DNA of 31,386 bases from Candidatus Bruticola papionis (GCA_002407045.1 DHKB01000037.1:1-31386); one strand, 5' to 3'. Counted from the stretch's first letter, positions 8,111 to 16,080 are shown. Numbers and translations: made by a program. Notes: generated by a model not told the origin, from the letters alone.

Positions 8111-9631
8111 TTATTTTTTGGAAGCTGGCTTAAGATCCATATCTTTAACCGCTTCTTTTATTTGCTTAATACGCGTAGAAAGCGTACTAGAAATAGACTT
8201 GATACTTTTCTGAGCTTTTTTAAGATCATCGGTAGTTATTTGCTTTCTTCCCTCTACAAAGCAACTTTCTACGGCGTCTTTAACGATAGCTTCCAAATCG
8301 GCTCCGCTATAGCCATTGGTATCTTTGACAACAGAGATAATGTCCAAATCCCTATTCCATTTGCCGCGCTTCTTAAGGTGAATTTCTATAATTTTCTTGC
8401 GCTCTTCGTTATTGGGGAAATCCACATAGAAAAGCTCGTCGAAGCGGCCTTTGCGCAAAAATTCCGGAGGAATCCGAGAAATATCGTTAGCAGTAGCGAC
8501 AATAAAGACGGTATTTTCCTTTTCTTGCATCCAAGTTAAGAACTGACCAAATAAGCGCGTAGTGACGTCGCTGCCGCCACCAGTAGAGCCAATCCCGGAG
8601 AAGGCCTTTTCCAATTCGTCGATCCAAAGTACGCAAGGGCTAATAGCTTCAGCTAACTTCAAAGCTCGCCTCATATTTTCTTCCGATTCGCCGATATACT
8701 TGCCCAATAAGCGTCCCACATCGAGCCTAACCAGCGGCACTTTAAACAGCTTAGCCGTAGCTTTAGCAGCTAAACTCTTACCGCAACCGGGCATACCCAC
8801 AATCATCATGCCTTTGGGAATATCTACCCCGAACTTAATAGCCTTGTCCAACTGGTTAAAAATACGCTCTTTCTTGCCCAACCAATCTTTCAAATTTTCC
8901 AGTCCGCCAATATCATTAATATCTTCGCGAACCAAAATCATCTCCAATAAGCCGGCCTTTTTGACCAATTGTTCTTTCTCGCGGAAAATCAGTTGCTTAT
9001 CGTCAAAGTCCAAACAACCGCCTTCTTGATAGGCTAAATTGAGAATTTGTTTAATTTGGAACTCATTTAAGCCCTTAAAGGAAATGGTAATTTCGTTTAA
9101 GACGTCCTCGGCAATATCAATATCTAAGTCTTGAGCAAATTCTAAGATAATATTGCGAATTTCTGAATCGTCCGGCAAGGGTATTTCAAAAACGGTAATA
9201 AGATCTTCCAATTCTTCGGGAATGTGAAGCTTACTGGAGACAATAAAAATAGAAGCGCTATACTTATCGTTATACAAGTTGCGCTCGGCAATATATTTCA
9301 ATAAAGAAATAACTGCCGGATCGTCAAGTTGATTATGGACGTCCTTAAGAACAATGAGCGTACTATGATCGTAGCCGTCGTCTTGATCGTAGCCGTCGTC
9401 TTTGACATCATTCAAAAATTTGGTTAAGCCACATTCTTGCATAGCCGACATAGCCGATTTAGTCTTAAAATCGACAGAGCCTAAGCCGTTATTGTATTCA
9501 ACAATTTTTCTATCGCCAGCAATACTAGCAATAATGTCATCAATAACTTTGAAGTCAAAGTGGTTGATATAGATAATGGGATAGTAGGCATCGATATATA
9601 ACTTGAGGATCCCTCGAGCAGTCTTTTTCAT
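8111..9631 (-). CDS. Ycf46-like AAA+ ATPase
   Basis: Soluble AAA+ ATPase of the Ycf46-like type: an N-terminal P-loop-like domain without an obvious Walker A (YYPIIYI at 16-22, STLIVLKDVH at 90-99), a helical linker, then a classical FtsH/proteasome-type AAA module. Visible motifs are Walker A GMPGCGKS (279-286), Walker B VLWIDE (334-339), sensor-1 Asn in ATAND (379-383), arginine fingers in FLRKGRFDE (391-399) and sensor-2 GYSGADLEA (440-448). The 506-aa length fits the family. The start is fixed by GGAGGTG 5 nt upstream of ATG, inside the end of the preceding gene. Such ATPases remodel or unfold partners; here the partner is probably one of the operon proteins (inference). Confidence 0.9.
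   Translation of the reverse strand: MKKTARGILKLYIDAYYPIIYINHFDFKVIDDIIASIAGDRKIVEYNNGLGSVDFKTKSAMSAMQECGLTKFLNDVKDDGYDQDDGYDHSTLIVLKDVHNQLDDPAVISLLKYIAERNLYNDKYSASIFIVSSKLHIPEELEDLITVFEIPLPDDSEIRNIILEFAQDLDIDIAEDVLNEITISFKGLNEFQIKQILNLAYQEGGCLDFDDKQLIFREKEQLVKKAGLLEMILVREDINDIGGLENLKDWLGKKERIFNQLDKAIKFGVDIPKGMMIVGMPGCGKSLAAKATAKLFKVPLVRLDVGRLLGKYIGESEENMRRALKLAEAISPCVLWIDELEKAFSGIGSTGGGSDVTTRLFGQFLTWMQEKENTVFIVATANDISRIPPEFLRKGRFDELFYVDFPNNEERKKIIEIHLKKRGKWNRDLDIISVVKDTNGYSGADLEAIVKDAVESCFVEGRKQITTDDLKKAQKSIKSISSTLSTRIKQIKEAVKDMDLKPASKK
9367..9402 (-). repeat. 18-bp tandem duplication in the AAA+ gene
   Basis: GATCGTAGCCGTCGTCTT is repeated perfectly at 9367-9384 and 9385-9402. On the coding strand it gives DDGYDQDDGYD in a surface-type acidic loop of the N-terminal domain. 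The perfect copies suggest recent slippage; the frame is kept. Confidence 0.9.
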
Positions 9632-9633
9632 AG

Positions 9634-10653
9634 CTACACCTCCATATACAACACTTTATAAGAGACTCGCTCTCTGTGACCACATTTTTCACAATTACCA
9701 AATAAACTCATACTTCCTCCACAAGAATCGCAAACAAGACTACCGTTACTATCACTCAGATAGAAACTACTATCGTTGTTGCACTGATATTCTAAGCCAT
9801 TAAATTTTGTTAACTTGCCATTTATATCACTTGGAGAAATTTTTTCTCTTGGATCTCCTCCCTCATTTTTGACAAAGGTTCCATCCCAAACATATATCAC
9901 CATCACCTTGACTTTGGAGCTTTCAAGGTAATCCCACATACCTTGTGTGTCTTTGTCAGCAAACTTTGCATCTTTACCCAGAATTCTTACAACATCACCA
10001 GGTACTAACAATTTATCTTTTATAAATGAATATATTTGTAAATATTGTTGCTGATCGTAACCATTTTGTACAATCTGTCCAATCCAAAATTTTCTTAATT
10101 CGTCACGCGTAAGGATAGCAAAAATGGCCTTAGGAGCAATATTTAATAAAAAATAAAACAACTTGACATTATCTAATTGGAAAAGTCCTAAATAATTTCT
10201 TTCCATTTGCATAGCGTCAGCTTTTAAGATGGCCATGTTATCTTTATTTTTCATCATATGATTCACTAAGGCGAGATAGCCTAAATGGTAATTATCTATA
10301 ATTTGTCGTTTAGCGAAATTATTTTCAGCATATATTGTGTTAAGCTCTTTTTCTTCTTCCAAATAAGCAATAATACTTACTGCCTTTTCAATATCGGCAG
10401 CATCTACGTCTTCTATGCCAAAAATATTAGCCAGTTGCAAGACAATGTCTTTTTTATCCAGCGCCAGCGCTTTATTTATAGCCTCAACCGCTGCCAGCTG
10501 TTCCTTGTAGCCCCACACTCTAAGCCAACGCGACAAAGTGCCGTCTTCAAAGTATTTCAGCACATCTTCAATGACAAAATGTTCTTGCAATCCCTCAAGG
10601 CTTCTCACATTGCAATCATCTAACATTAAGCCGAACTTCAAAACTTTAGCCAT
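9634..10653 (-). CDS. Unknown protein with C-terminal zinc ribbon, first gene of the AAA+ operon
   Basis: 339 aa, no named function. The N-terminus (FKFGLM-type strand, then LEGLQEHF and FEDGTLSRWLRVWGY within 1-50) resembles a conserved helical module that I associate loosely with uncharacterised Firmicutes proteins; this recognition is from memory and weak. The middle is helical. The C-terminus is a four-cysteine zinc ribbon, C308-x2-C311-x9-C321-x2-C324, followed by a short tail. The stop is 2 nt before the AAA+ ATG and carries that gene's ribosome-binding site, so the two are tightly coupled. A GAGGG lies 16 nt upstream of its own ATG, which is a poor spacing. Confidence 0.8.
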   Translation of the reverse strand: MAKVLKFGLMLDDCNVRSLEGLQEHFVIEDVLKYFEDGTLSRWLRVWGYKEQLAAVEAINKALALDKKDIVLQLANIFGIEDVDAADIEKAVSIIAYLEEEKELNTIYAENNFAKRQIIDNYHLGYLALVNHMMKNKDNMAILKADAMQMERNYLGLFQLDNVKLFYFLLNIAPKAIFAILTRDELRKFWIGQIVQNGYDQQQYLQIYSFIKDKLLVPGDVVRILGKDAKFADKDTQGMWDYLESSKVKVMVIYVWDGTFVKNEGGDPREKISPSDINGKLTKFNGLEYQCNNDSSFYLSDSNGSLVCDSCGGSMSLFGNCEKCGHRERVSYKVLYMEV

Positions 10654-11106
10654 TATATAACTAACCTAGCCCTCAATTAAAACAAAGGATGATACTAGAA
10701 ATGGGATAGAGCGGCTCAGGTAAGGGTTAATAAGCTAAAAATGCTGTAACAATTGTTTTTTTCTTGTCCAAAACGGAAGGAAACTCAACATTATAAAACG
10801 TACTATATGACGCGCATATGCTATTTAATAAGGCTAAAGCCTACTAAATGGTGTGTTTATGGGATAAGTAAAAAATTGTCTTGTAAAAAATCAACAGTAG
10901 CGTTTATTGTTTTAATTGAGGATCCCCTATCCCCATTTTGTTTGCCTTTTGCTGCCGACTTAAATTTGCTATTTCAACAAATTAACGCCAAATTATCAAA
11001 CTTTAAGCTGCCGCTTGGCCTGAACGCTCTTTAGTTTCGTTCTCTATCCTCAATTCCTCTCTTTAAGGGCTGCCTTTTCTTTATATTTTGCGCTATTATA
11101 GCTGCC
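10654..11106. other. 453-bp intergenic region with inverted repeats, no convincing gene
   Basis: It separates the divergent AAA+ operon and the editing-protein gene. A perfect 15-bp inverted repeat, CCTCAATTAAAACAA at 10671-10685 and its complement at 10907-10921, spans most of it. A third copy of the core (ATCCTCAATT) is at 11045-11054. Promoters for both flanking genes should lie here. TATTATA ends six to seven nt before the editing-protein ATG. An open frame at 10753-11034 has no ribosome-binding site and no recognisable family. Confidence 0.6.
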
Positions 11107-11622
11107 ATGAATAAGCAAGATATATACAACTATTTACAGCAAAAGCACCTCTGGCACGAAATTGCCGAGCATAAAGCTGTCTTCAGCATGGACGAACTAG
11201 ACGAAGCTGGCATTCCTTTCCCTGAAAATGATGCCAAAAACTTATTTGTGCGCGACGATAAGAAGCAAAACTATTATTTAATAGTCGTTAAAGGTAACAA
11301 GCACGTCAATTTGACTGAATTTAGTAAAAACAGTTGCACTCGCCGACTTAGTTTTGCTTCCGCAGCCGACTTAAAGAGCTTGCTCGACCTTACGCCCGGC
11401 TCGGTTACGCCTTTAGGCATACTTAATGATACTGAACGTAAAGTTACTGTCTTCCTCGACCGCGATTTTCTGGTTGAGCCTGGCTTAATTGGTGTCCACC
11501 CTAACGACAATACCGCTACCGTCTTAATGAAAACTGCCGATCTAATCGACATTATTAAAGAACACGGCAACACTTTGCATATTGCCCCTATTGTGCAAAA
11601 GCAAACCGCCGCCGTATTATAG
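11107..11622 (+). CDS. YbaK/ProX-type prolyl-tRNA editing protein
   Basis: A free-standing trans-editing deacylase that would hydrolyse alanine (or cysteine) mischarged on tRNA-Pro in the cytoplasm. The 171-aa protein matches the YbaK/EbsC/ProX fold along its length: NLFVRDDKKQNYYLIVVKG (65-83), the RRLSFASAADL segment and the TPGSVTPLGILND signature (about 116-128), with HPNDN late in the domain. No Shine-Dalgarno is evident; ATG follows GCTGCC, and a TATTATA element lies so close that a leaderless or short-leader mRNA is possible. It ends at a strong intrinsic terminator, so it is transcribed alone. ProXp-ala/PrdX is the likely subgroup; I cannot separate it from YbaK proper. Confidence 0.88.
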   Translation: MNKQDIYNYLQQKHLWHEIAEHKAVFSMDELDEAGIPFPENDAKNLFVRDDKKQNYYLIVVKGNKHVNLTEFSKNSCTRRLSFASAADLKSLLDLTPGSVTPLGILNDTERKVTVFLDRDFLVEPGLIGVHPNDNTATVLMKTADLIDIIKEHGNTLHIAPIVQKQTAAVL

Positions 11623-11648
11623 CTTTCCAACTGTCACAAACTTACTTG

Positions 11649-11682
11649 GCCGCTATCTATTTTAATAGTTAGCGGCTTTTTT
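11649..11682 (+). terminator. Intrinsic terminator after the prolyl-tRNA editing gene
   Basis: GCCGCTA at 11649-11655 pairs with TAGCGGC at 11670-11676. An inner CTATT/AATAG stem lies across one mismatch, and TTTTTT follows. Confidence 0.85.
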
Positions 11683-11764
11683 ACATTTTGGCCGTTTCTT
11701 TTGCGAGATATTTACGATAATATATCCAGGCTAAAACTTTATTAAAAACTGGACATAATAAAAA

Positions 11765-13354
11765 ATGCAAATCAACGGCTTTTCCTATACTTCTTTAGCT
11801 GCTATGCCAGGCAATACGGTTGGAGCTGGTGCAGTTGGCGCCAACTTTGGCAATACTAATGCTGGCGCAAATAGTGTCGACGGACAAAGCATAGCGCAAG
11901 ATAGTTGCCAACTTAGCGCTAAAGCTAACGCCAGTAATGATAGCTGCATAGAAAAAGCTGAGCCAAGCCAAGATATACGCCGCTTGCGTATTTTGCACTT
12001 AAACGACTTGCACGGCGCCGCTTTACCTGAAGAAGGACGCGGCGGCTTATCTCAAGTAGCTGCCGTAGTTAAACGCGAAAAGGCCGAAGTGCCCGAAGGC
12101 TCGTTGGTACTTAACGCCGGCGACATTGCCGAAGGCACCATGATTTCTTACTTAAGTAAAGGCGGCGTCGTCAGCGAAAGTTTGGCCCAAATGGGTTGCG
12201 ACGCTATTGAGCCTGGCAACCACGACTTTGCCTGGGGCCAGCCTACTATGCGCTCTATGTTGAGCCAAGTAAACGCCCCTATCATTTGCGCCAATTTAGA
12301 ACAAGCTGAAGGCCACGAATTTGCTCAACCTTATGTAATTCGCGAAGTAAACGGAGTAAAAATCGGCATTCTTGGTTTAAGCACTGATGTGTCCAATTTT
12401 ACTACCGATGACAAAATCGAAGGCTTGCAATATAAAGATCCTATCGAGACGGCCCAGCAATATATTCCCCAAATGAAAAAAGATGGCGCCGAACTGGTTA
12501 TCGCTCTTTCCCATATTGGCGTAGAGCAAGATCGCCTCTTGGCTAAGGCTTGTCCAGATATTGATGTTATTGTAGGCGGCCATACTCACACTGAATTGCC
12601 CGAAGGTGAATACGTCGGCTCTACTTTAATTGTGCAAAGCGGCTACAAAGGCCAATTCGTCGGCGAAGTCGATCTCAATTTTGATATGACTACTCGCCAA
12701 ATAAGCAGCGCTAAAGCTGAGCTTATTAAAGTAGATAGCAACGTCGAGCCCGATCCTGAGGTAGCGCAAATTGTAGAAAAATACGTCAATTCTAGCAACG
12801 AATTGGCCCACCAGCCTATGGGTCAAGCCTTAGAGACACTGACCTACTCTCACAGCGAATGCGCTAAGCTAGATCAAATTCACGCCGACTCTTTGCGCCA
12901 AGCTATGGGCGCTCCCATAGGCTTAGTAAATGGCCGCAACTTACGCGCCAATGTTGAAGAAGGCACCGTAACTTATGAAGACTTATTCAACGCTTTGCCC
13001 CACACTGAAGACGACGCCGTACTTATGAAATTGCCTGGCTCTTTGCTTAAAGAAGCTCTGGAAAAACGCGTGGCCGGTCGTATTGTGCCAGCTTCTCCAT
13101 CCGGTTTTTCCTATACTTACGACTTATCTAAACCTGAAGGCCAGCGCATAACTTCTATCACTATGGACGACGGCTCCAAGTTTGATCCTAATAAGATGTA
13201 CGACTTGGCTACTTCCGTTTCCCTTTCCGACAAGAAAATGTTTGATAATTGCCAGAAAAAGCCCATGGGTTCCGCTCAGGAAATATTTATGGACTATTTC
13301 AAAGCCAATTCCCCCTGGCACAACGATCCGGACACTCGTGTAACTAAACTCTAA
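11765..13354 (+). CDS. 5'-nucleotidase/UshA-type metallophosphoesterase without an evident signal peptide
   Basis: Two-domain 5'-nucleotidase that would hydrolyse nucleoside phosphates or related phosphoesters. Dimetal site motifs: LHLNDLHG (77-84), GD (119-120), GNHD (151-154), LSHIG and GGHTH in the middle third. The C-terminal substrate-binding domain (5_nucleotid_C) shows LVNGRNLRA and YEDLFNALP. At 529 aa it is full length. Unlike exported UshA homologues it begins with a Gly/Ala/Asn/Ser-rich stretch of about 70 residues (MQINGFSYTSLAAMPGN) with no hydrophobic signal core. Either it is cytoplasmic or it uses another export signal. The last 18 codons and the downstream terminator are duplicated beyond the type II RM genes. 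Confidence 0.87.
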   Translation: MQINGFSYTSLAAMPGNTVGAGAVGANFGNTNAGANSVDGQSIAQDSCQLSAKANASNDSCIEKAEPSQDIRRLRILHLNDLHGAALPEEGRGGLSQVAAVVKREKAEVPEGSLVLNAGDIAEGTMISYLSKGGVVSESLAQMGCDAIEPGNHDFAWGQPTMRSMLSQVNAPIICANLEQAEGHEFAQPYVIREVNGVKIGILGLSTDVSNFTTDDKIEGLQYKDPIETAQQYIPQMKKDGAELVIALSHIGVEQDRLLAKACPDIDVIVGGHTHTELPEGEYVGSTLIVQSGYKGQFVGEVDLNFDMTTRQISSAKAELIKVDSNVEPDPEVAQIVEKYVNSSNELAHQPMGQALETLTYSHSECAKLDQIHADSLRQAMGAPIGLVNGRNLRANVEEGTVTYEDLFNALPHTEDDAVLMKLPGSLLKEALEKRVAGRIVPASPSGFSYTYDLSKPEGQRITSITMDDGSKFDPNKMYDLATSVSLSDKKMFDNCQKKPMGSAQEIFMDYFKANSPWHNDPDTRVTKL

Positions 13355-13432
13355 GTTACAATATTTGGCGATCATGCACTTTTATGCGATGGCCTAGCAA
13401 GCGATAGTCTGTTAGGCAGTTCTGTATATACA
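13299..13432. repeat. Left copy of the ~134-bp direct repeat flanking the type II RM genes
   Basis: Covers the last 18 codons of the nucleotidase, its stop and the terminator hairpin. The copy at 15622-15756 is about 90% identical. The REase stop lies 11 bp inside the repeat's right edge. Confidence 0.92.
13392..13424 (+). terminator. Hairpin after the nucleotidase gene
   Basis: GCCTAGCA (13392-13399) pairs with TGTTAGGC (13410-13417), including one G-U pair. This copy is followed by AGTTCTG, so the T-run is poor. The duplicate at 15715-15740 is followed by TATTTTTG and makes a better terminator. Confidence 0.6.
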
Positions 13433-13443
13433 ATACATAATAC

Positions 13444-14463
13444 TTATTTTTCTTCTAAAAATAAGCTTTGGGAAGGCACCCATTCTGTGGCAAGTTCGTC
13501 TGCTTTTTCTAGCCAACGTTTTATTCTTTTTTCAGGTGGCACATTCTCCCCCCAGTATTCAACAAACAGAGACCCGTCCATATAGAGAGCGGCTTCTTTC
13601 ATTTTATTTTCAATCAGTTTTAGAGCTCGCTCAATATATATGCCACCATGTTTGTCTTTTTTCGGGTTAGCAACACTGCCAGCAGAAAATAGATCTCGTG
13701 CTTGGTGGCATAATACGCCATGGTATGTAAGCAAATAAAGAACCATATCATCATACTTATTGCGTGAACGTCCTGATTTAACAATGCTAGGACAAAGAAG
13801 TGCGGCCTCTGCTCTCAGACGCGTTTTTTCTTCCATAGTTAAATTAGTATAAAGGCGCACCTGAATTGGCGTTGTATGTCCATTAGAATCTTCCTTATCT
13901 TCAATCCACCAAAGACGGCCATCAGGATGAATTTTTCTTGCATAAGCTCGGATATATTTCATTTTTTCTTGCATATCCAGCTTCCTAAAATCATCATATT
14001 TAATGCCTATCTTCTCAAATAACGGTACCTTCGTATTTGCTTTGTCGGATGAAAGTTCTATTTCAAAACGAGGAACATGTGATGTTCTAACGTGAATCAC
14101 ACTTCGCTCATATTCTCCCCAACGAACCTCCGGAGTACCACCCATTTTTCCAAATACAATGTAAATATATTTAATTCCATCGATGCGATGTGCTTCTAAA
14201 ATACTATTAGCAATACTGCGCCACGTATCATTAAGGGTAAATTTAACCTCAACTCCATACTCTCCAATCGCAATATCTGGAAATGCTTGTGGATGAGGGT
14301 TAAAGTCTATGCTGAAAGCACCATTATCTTTTGCTATATCAGATAAAATTTCCCGAACACGGTTTTCGAATTGTGCTGAAGTTTTGAAATTTATGCTTCT
14401 GGCTTCTTCTGTCAGCTTTGCACAACATTCTGTTAAAATCTTTTCAAATTCGCTCCTAGTCAT
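13444..14463 (-). CDS. Type II restriction endonuclease (PD-(D/E)XK)
   Basis: Cleavage partner of the adjacent C5 methyltransferase. The 339-aa protein has a PD-(D/E)XK signature: PDIAIGEYGVEVK with P62, D63, E72 and K74, preceded by a helix carrying FENRVREIL (32-40). No other family is recognisable by eye, so the cut site is unknown. Start choice: an upstream in-frame ATG exists at 14478, but the ATG at 14463 has GGAGG five nt before it and overlaps the methyltransferase stop (ATGACTAG, 8 nt). Translational coupling would delay endonuclease synthesis until after the methyltransferase, as many RM systems need. It could only be something other than an REase if the PD...EVK match were fortuitous. 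Confidence 0.85.
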   Translation of the reverse strand: MTRSEFEKILTECCAKLTEEARSINFKTSAQFENRVREILSDIAKDNGAFSIDFNPHPQAFPDIAIGEYGVEVKFTLNDTWRSIANSILEAHRIDGIKYIYIVFGKMGGTPEVRWGEYERSVIHVRTSHVPRFEIELSSDKANTKVPLFEKIGIKYDDFRKLDMQEKMKYIRAYARKIHPDGRLWWIEDKEDSNGHTTPIQVRLYTNLTMEEKTRLRAEAALLCPSIVKSGRSRNKYDDMVLYLLTYHGVLCHQARDLFSAGSVANPKKDKHGGIYIERALKLIENKMKEAALYMDGSLFVEYWGENVPPEKRIKRWLEKADELATEWVPSQSLFLEEK

Positions 14464-15556
14464 ATATCCCTCCATCAATAACTTGCTTTACAGAATTGGC
14501 GATATGCCAAGCCAATACGGGAGGAACAGCATTGCCTATCTGTCTTTCTGTCTCTCGTAACCCACAAGGGAACTTAAAAGAATCAGGAAAAGATTGGATG
14601 CGAGCCGCTTCTCGCATAGATATACGTCTGGGAAGTGAATAATGAAATTGAATATTGCCGTGACATTCTGCTCGCATAGTGTATCCTGGACGATCGGCAA
14701 CTAAGCGTCTATTTCCTTGCTCTCCGCTTACTTTCGCTTGGCTCCAAATATGAGCAAAAGCTTTGTCTTGAGGACAATTCTCAAGATCATGCAAAGCTTC
14801 GTAGGCGGTAATTGGAGCAAAAATACTTGGAATAGGTGGAATGAAGTCTGGTAATCCCTTTTGAGTACCTACAAAAATAACACGCTTCCTTGTTTGTGGC
14901 ACTCCATAATCTTCCGCATGATACAACTGATAACTGAGGTTGTAGCCAAGAGAATTAAAATCTTCCAGAATTTTATTCAACGAGTATTCATTTTGCTTTA
15001 ATAAAAGCCCCCCTACATTTTCTGCTATAAAGACTTTAGGCTTTAACCTTTTAACAGCTTCCACAATATAAACATATAAACTGCTTCTTTTACCATTAAC
15101 ACCAAGCATTTTTCCATTAATAGAAATGTCTTGGCACGGAAAACCACCAACAACAATATCTGCTGATGCCGGAAGATTATTGATTTCCTCTTCTATATCT
15201 CCCTCAACAATATAATCCCCAAAATTTTCGCGATAAGTTTTACAAGCGGCCGAACTAATTTCATTGGCCCAAATAATATTAAATCCAGTCTTTGCGTAAT
15301 GCTTGCCAAGGAAGTCAAATCCGCCTATAAGGCCCAAATCCATTCCCCCGCAGCCAGAAAACAAGGAAACAACATTAATAATGTTTGTTTTTTGCCTCTT
15401 TCCCCTTTGTTTAAACGGATATTCTTCCAGGCTATCTACAACCCAATTGCGACCGATTTTTTGTGCTGTTTTAAGTAAACCTCTTTCCGCAAGACGGCGT
15501 ACAGTATCTCCACTTCTACTATTTAATTTAGCATATTCTGTAAGTGCTATAAGCAT
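14456..15556 (-). CDS. DNA (cytosine-5-)-methyltransferase with N-terminal HTH domain
   Basis: Protects DNA from the adjacent endonuclease by C5-cytosine methylation. Catalytic domain motifs: FSGCGG (66-71), the PCQ loop (P140, catalytic C141, Q142), ENV (179-181) and QTRKR (221-225), and a late IQSFPDSFKFP followed by IGNAVPP. An excisionase/MerR-like helix-turn-helix precedes the catalytic core (about 1-45: DTVRRLAERGLLKTAQKIGR, then NWVV). Such fused HTH domains can repress the enzyme's own promoter. I chose the ATG at 15556 because AAGGTG lies 6 nt upstream; a GTG at 15565 is in frame. 366 aa. Confidence 0.93.
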   Translation of the reverse strand: MLIALTEYAKLNSRSGDTVRRLAERGLLKTAQKIGRNWVVDSLEEYPFKQRGKRQKTNIINVVSLFSGCGGMDLGLIGGFDFLGKHYAKTGFNIIWANEISSAACKTYRENFGDYIVEGDIEEEINNLPASADIVVGGFPCQDISINGKMLGVNGKRSSLYVYIVEAVKRLKPKVFIAENVGGLLLKQNEYSLNKILEDFNSLGYNLSYQLYHAEDYGVPQTRKRVIFVGTQKGLPDFIPPIPSIFAPITAYEALHDLENCPQDKAFAHIWSQAKVSGEQGNRRLVADRPGYTMRAECHGNIQFHYSLPRRISMREAARIQSFPDSFKFPCGLRETERQIGNAVPPVLAWHIANSVKQVIDGGIYD

Positions 15557-15589
15557 AAACCCCACCTTATTTTTCTTTTTTTACTGTAT

Positions 15590-15618
15590 ATTATACACAC
15601 GATATCGTGTATTTTTAA
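15590..15618 (-). promoter_or_regulatory. RM promoter with embedded 14-bp palindromic operator
   Basis: On the minus strand a perfect -10 TATAAT lies at 15590-15595, about 34 nt before the methyltransferase ATG. The weak -35 (TTAAAA) is at 15613-15618, 17 bp upstream. The spacer holds the perfect palindrome ACACGATATCGTGT (15597-15610). A symmetric site between -35 and -10 is a classic repressor position. The methyltransferase's N-terminal HTH is the obvious candidate ligand (inference). Confidence 0.65.
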
Positions 15619-15621
15619 AGC

Positions 15622-15756
15622 TCAAAGCCAATTCCCCCTGGCGCAACGATCCTGATCAGCGCGTAACTAAACTATAAGTTACAATATTTGGCGATCATGC
15701 CCTTTTATGCAATGGCCTAGCAAGCGATAGTCTGTTAGGCTATTTTTGTATATACA
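15622..15756. repeat. Right copy of the direct repeat flanking the type II RM genes
   Basis: Matches 13299-13432 with about a dozen substitutions and one indel. It still encodes the nucleotidase C-terminus as LKANSPWRNDPDQRVTKL and a stop; several differences are silent or conservative. So it looks like the tail of a diverged allele and not a neutral copy. The terminator hairpin (15715-15740) is intact. Confidence 0.92.
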
Positions 15757-15774
15757 TTATATTATACATATATT
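15746..15774 (+). promoter_or_regulatory. Probable nrdD promoter
   Basis: TTGTAT (15746-15751), a 17-bp spacer and TATATT (15769-15774) lie upstream of the riboswitch and would start transcription near 15781. The region is AT-rich throughout, so other placements are possible. Confidence 0.4.
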
Positions 15775-15835
15775 ACAGACCTAATATATATGCCATCTTG
15801 CCTGTCAAGACTATATATCGTTTCTTAAACACAAT

Positions 15836-16080
15836 AGGTCGTCTTGCGCCTGGTTATGTACCTGTGCTAACCTTCTCGGGCGGTTCTGCGGCCCGTTTGC
15901 TCCGGCGCAAATTGTGGCGGCACTTCTGTACAAAAATTTACAATCAGCTCTGTGCAGCGGAAGACGGTGTAAATCCGTCGCAGTCCGGCTGCTGTGACCG
16001 AACGCTTTATCCTGTGTAGTCACTGCTTTAGGGCGGGAAGGCTATATAGACTAACAATCTTCGGAAGCCAGAAGACGGCG
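15836..16080 (+). ncRNA. Cobalamin (B12) riboswitch upstream of nrdD
   Basis: The conserved core is clear: GGAAGACGGTGTAAATCC (15959-15976), then CGCAGTCCGGCTGCTGTGAC, corresponding to the GGTGnAAATCC...GC-G-CC...CTGTGA pattern. The 3' part GAAGCCAGAAGACGG corresponds to the conserved GAAGnCAGGAGAC box. It is oriented into nrdD. B12 riboswitches above B12-independent isoenzymes, including anaerobic ribonucleotide reductases, are known from comparative genomics. Cobalamin should lower nrdD expression, implying a B12-dependent class II reductase elsewhere in the genome. The 5' boundary is approximate. Confidence 0.85.

Noticed and set aside
10753..11034. 93-aa plus-strand open frame
   Set aside because: No ribosome-binding site, mixed composition, and it overlaps the inverted repeats. 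Its C-terminal PFAADLNLL looks faintly like the editing protein but is too short to call.
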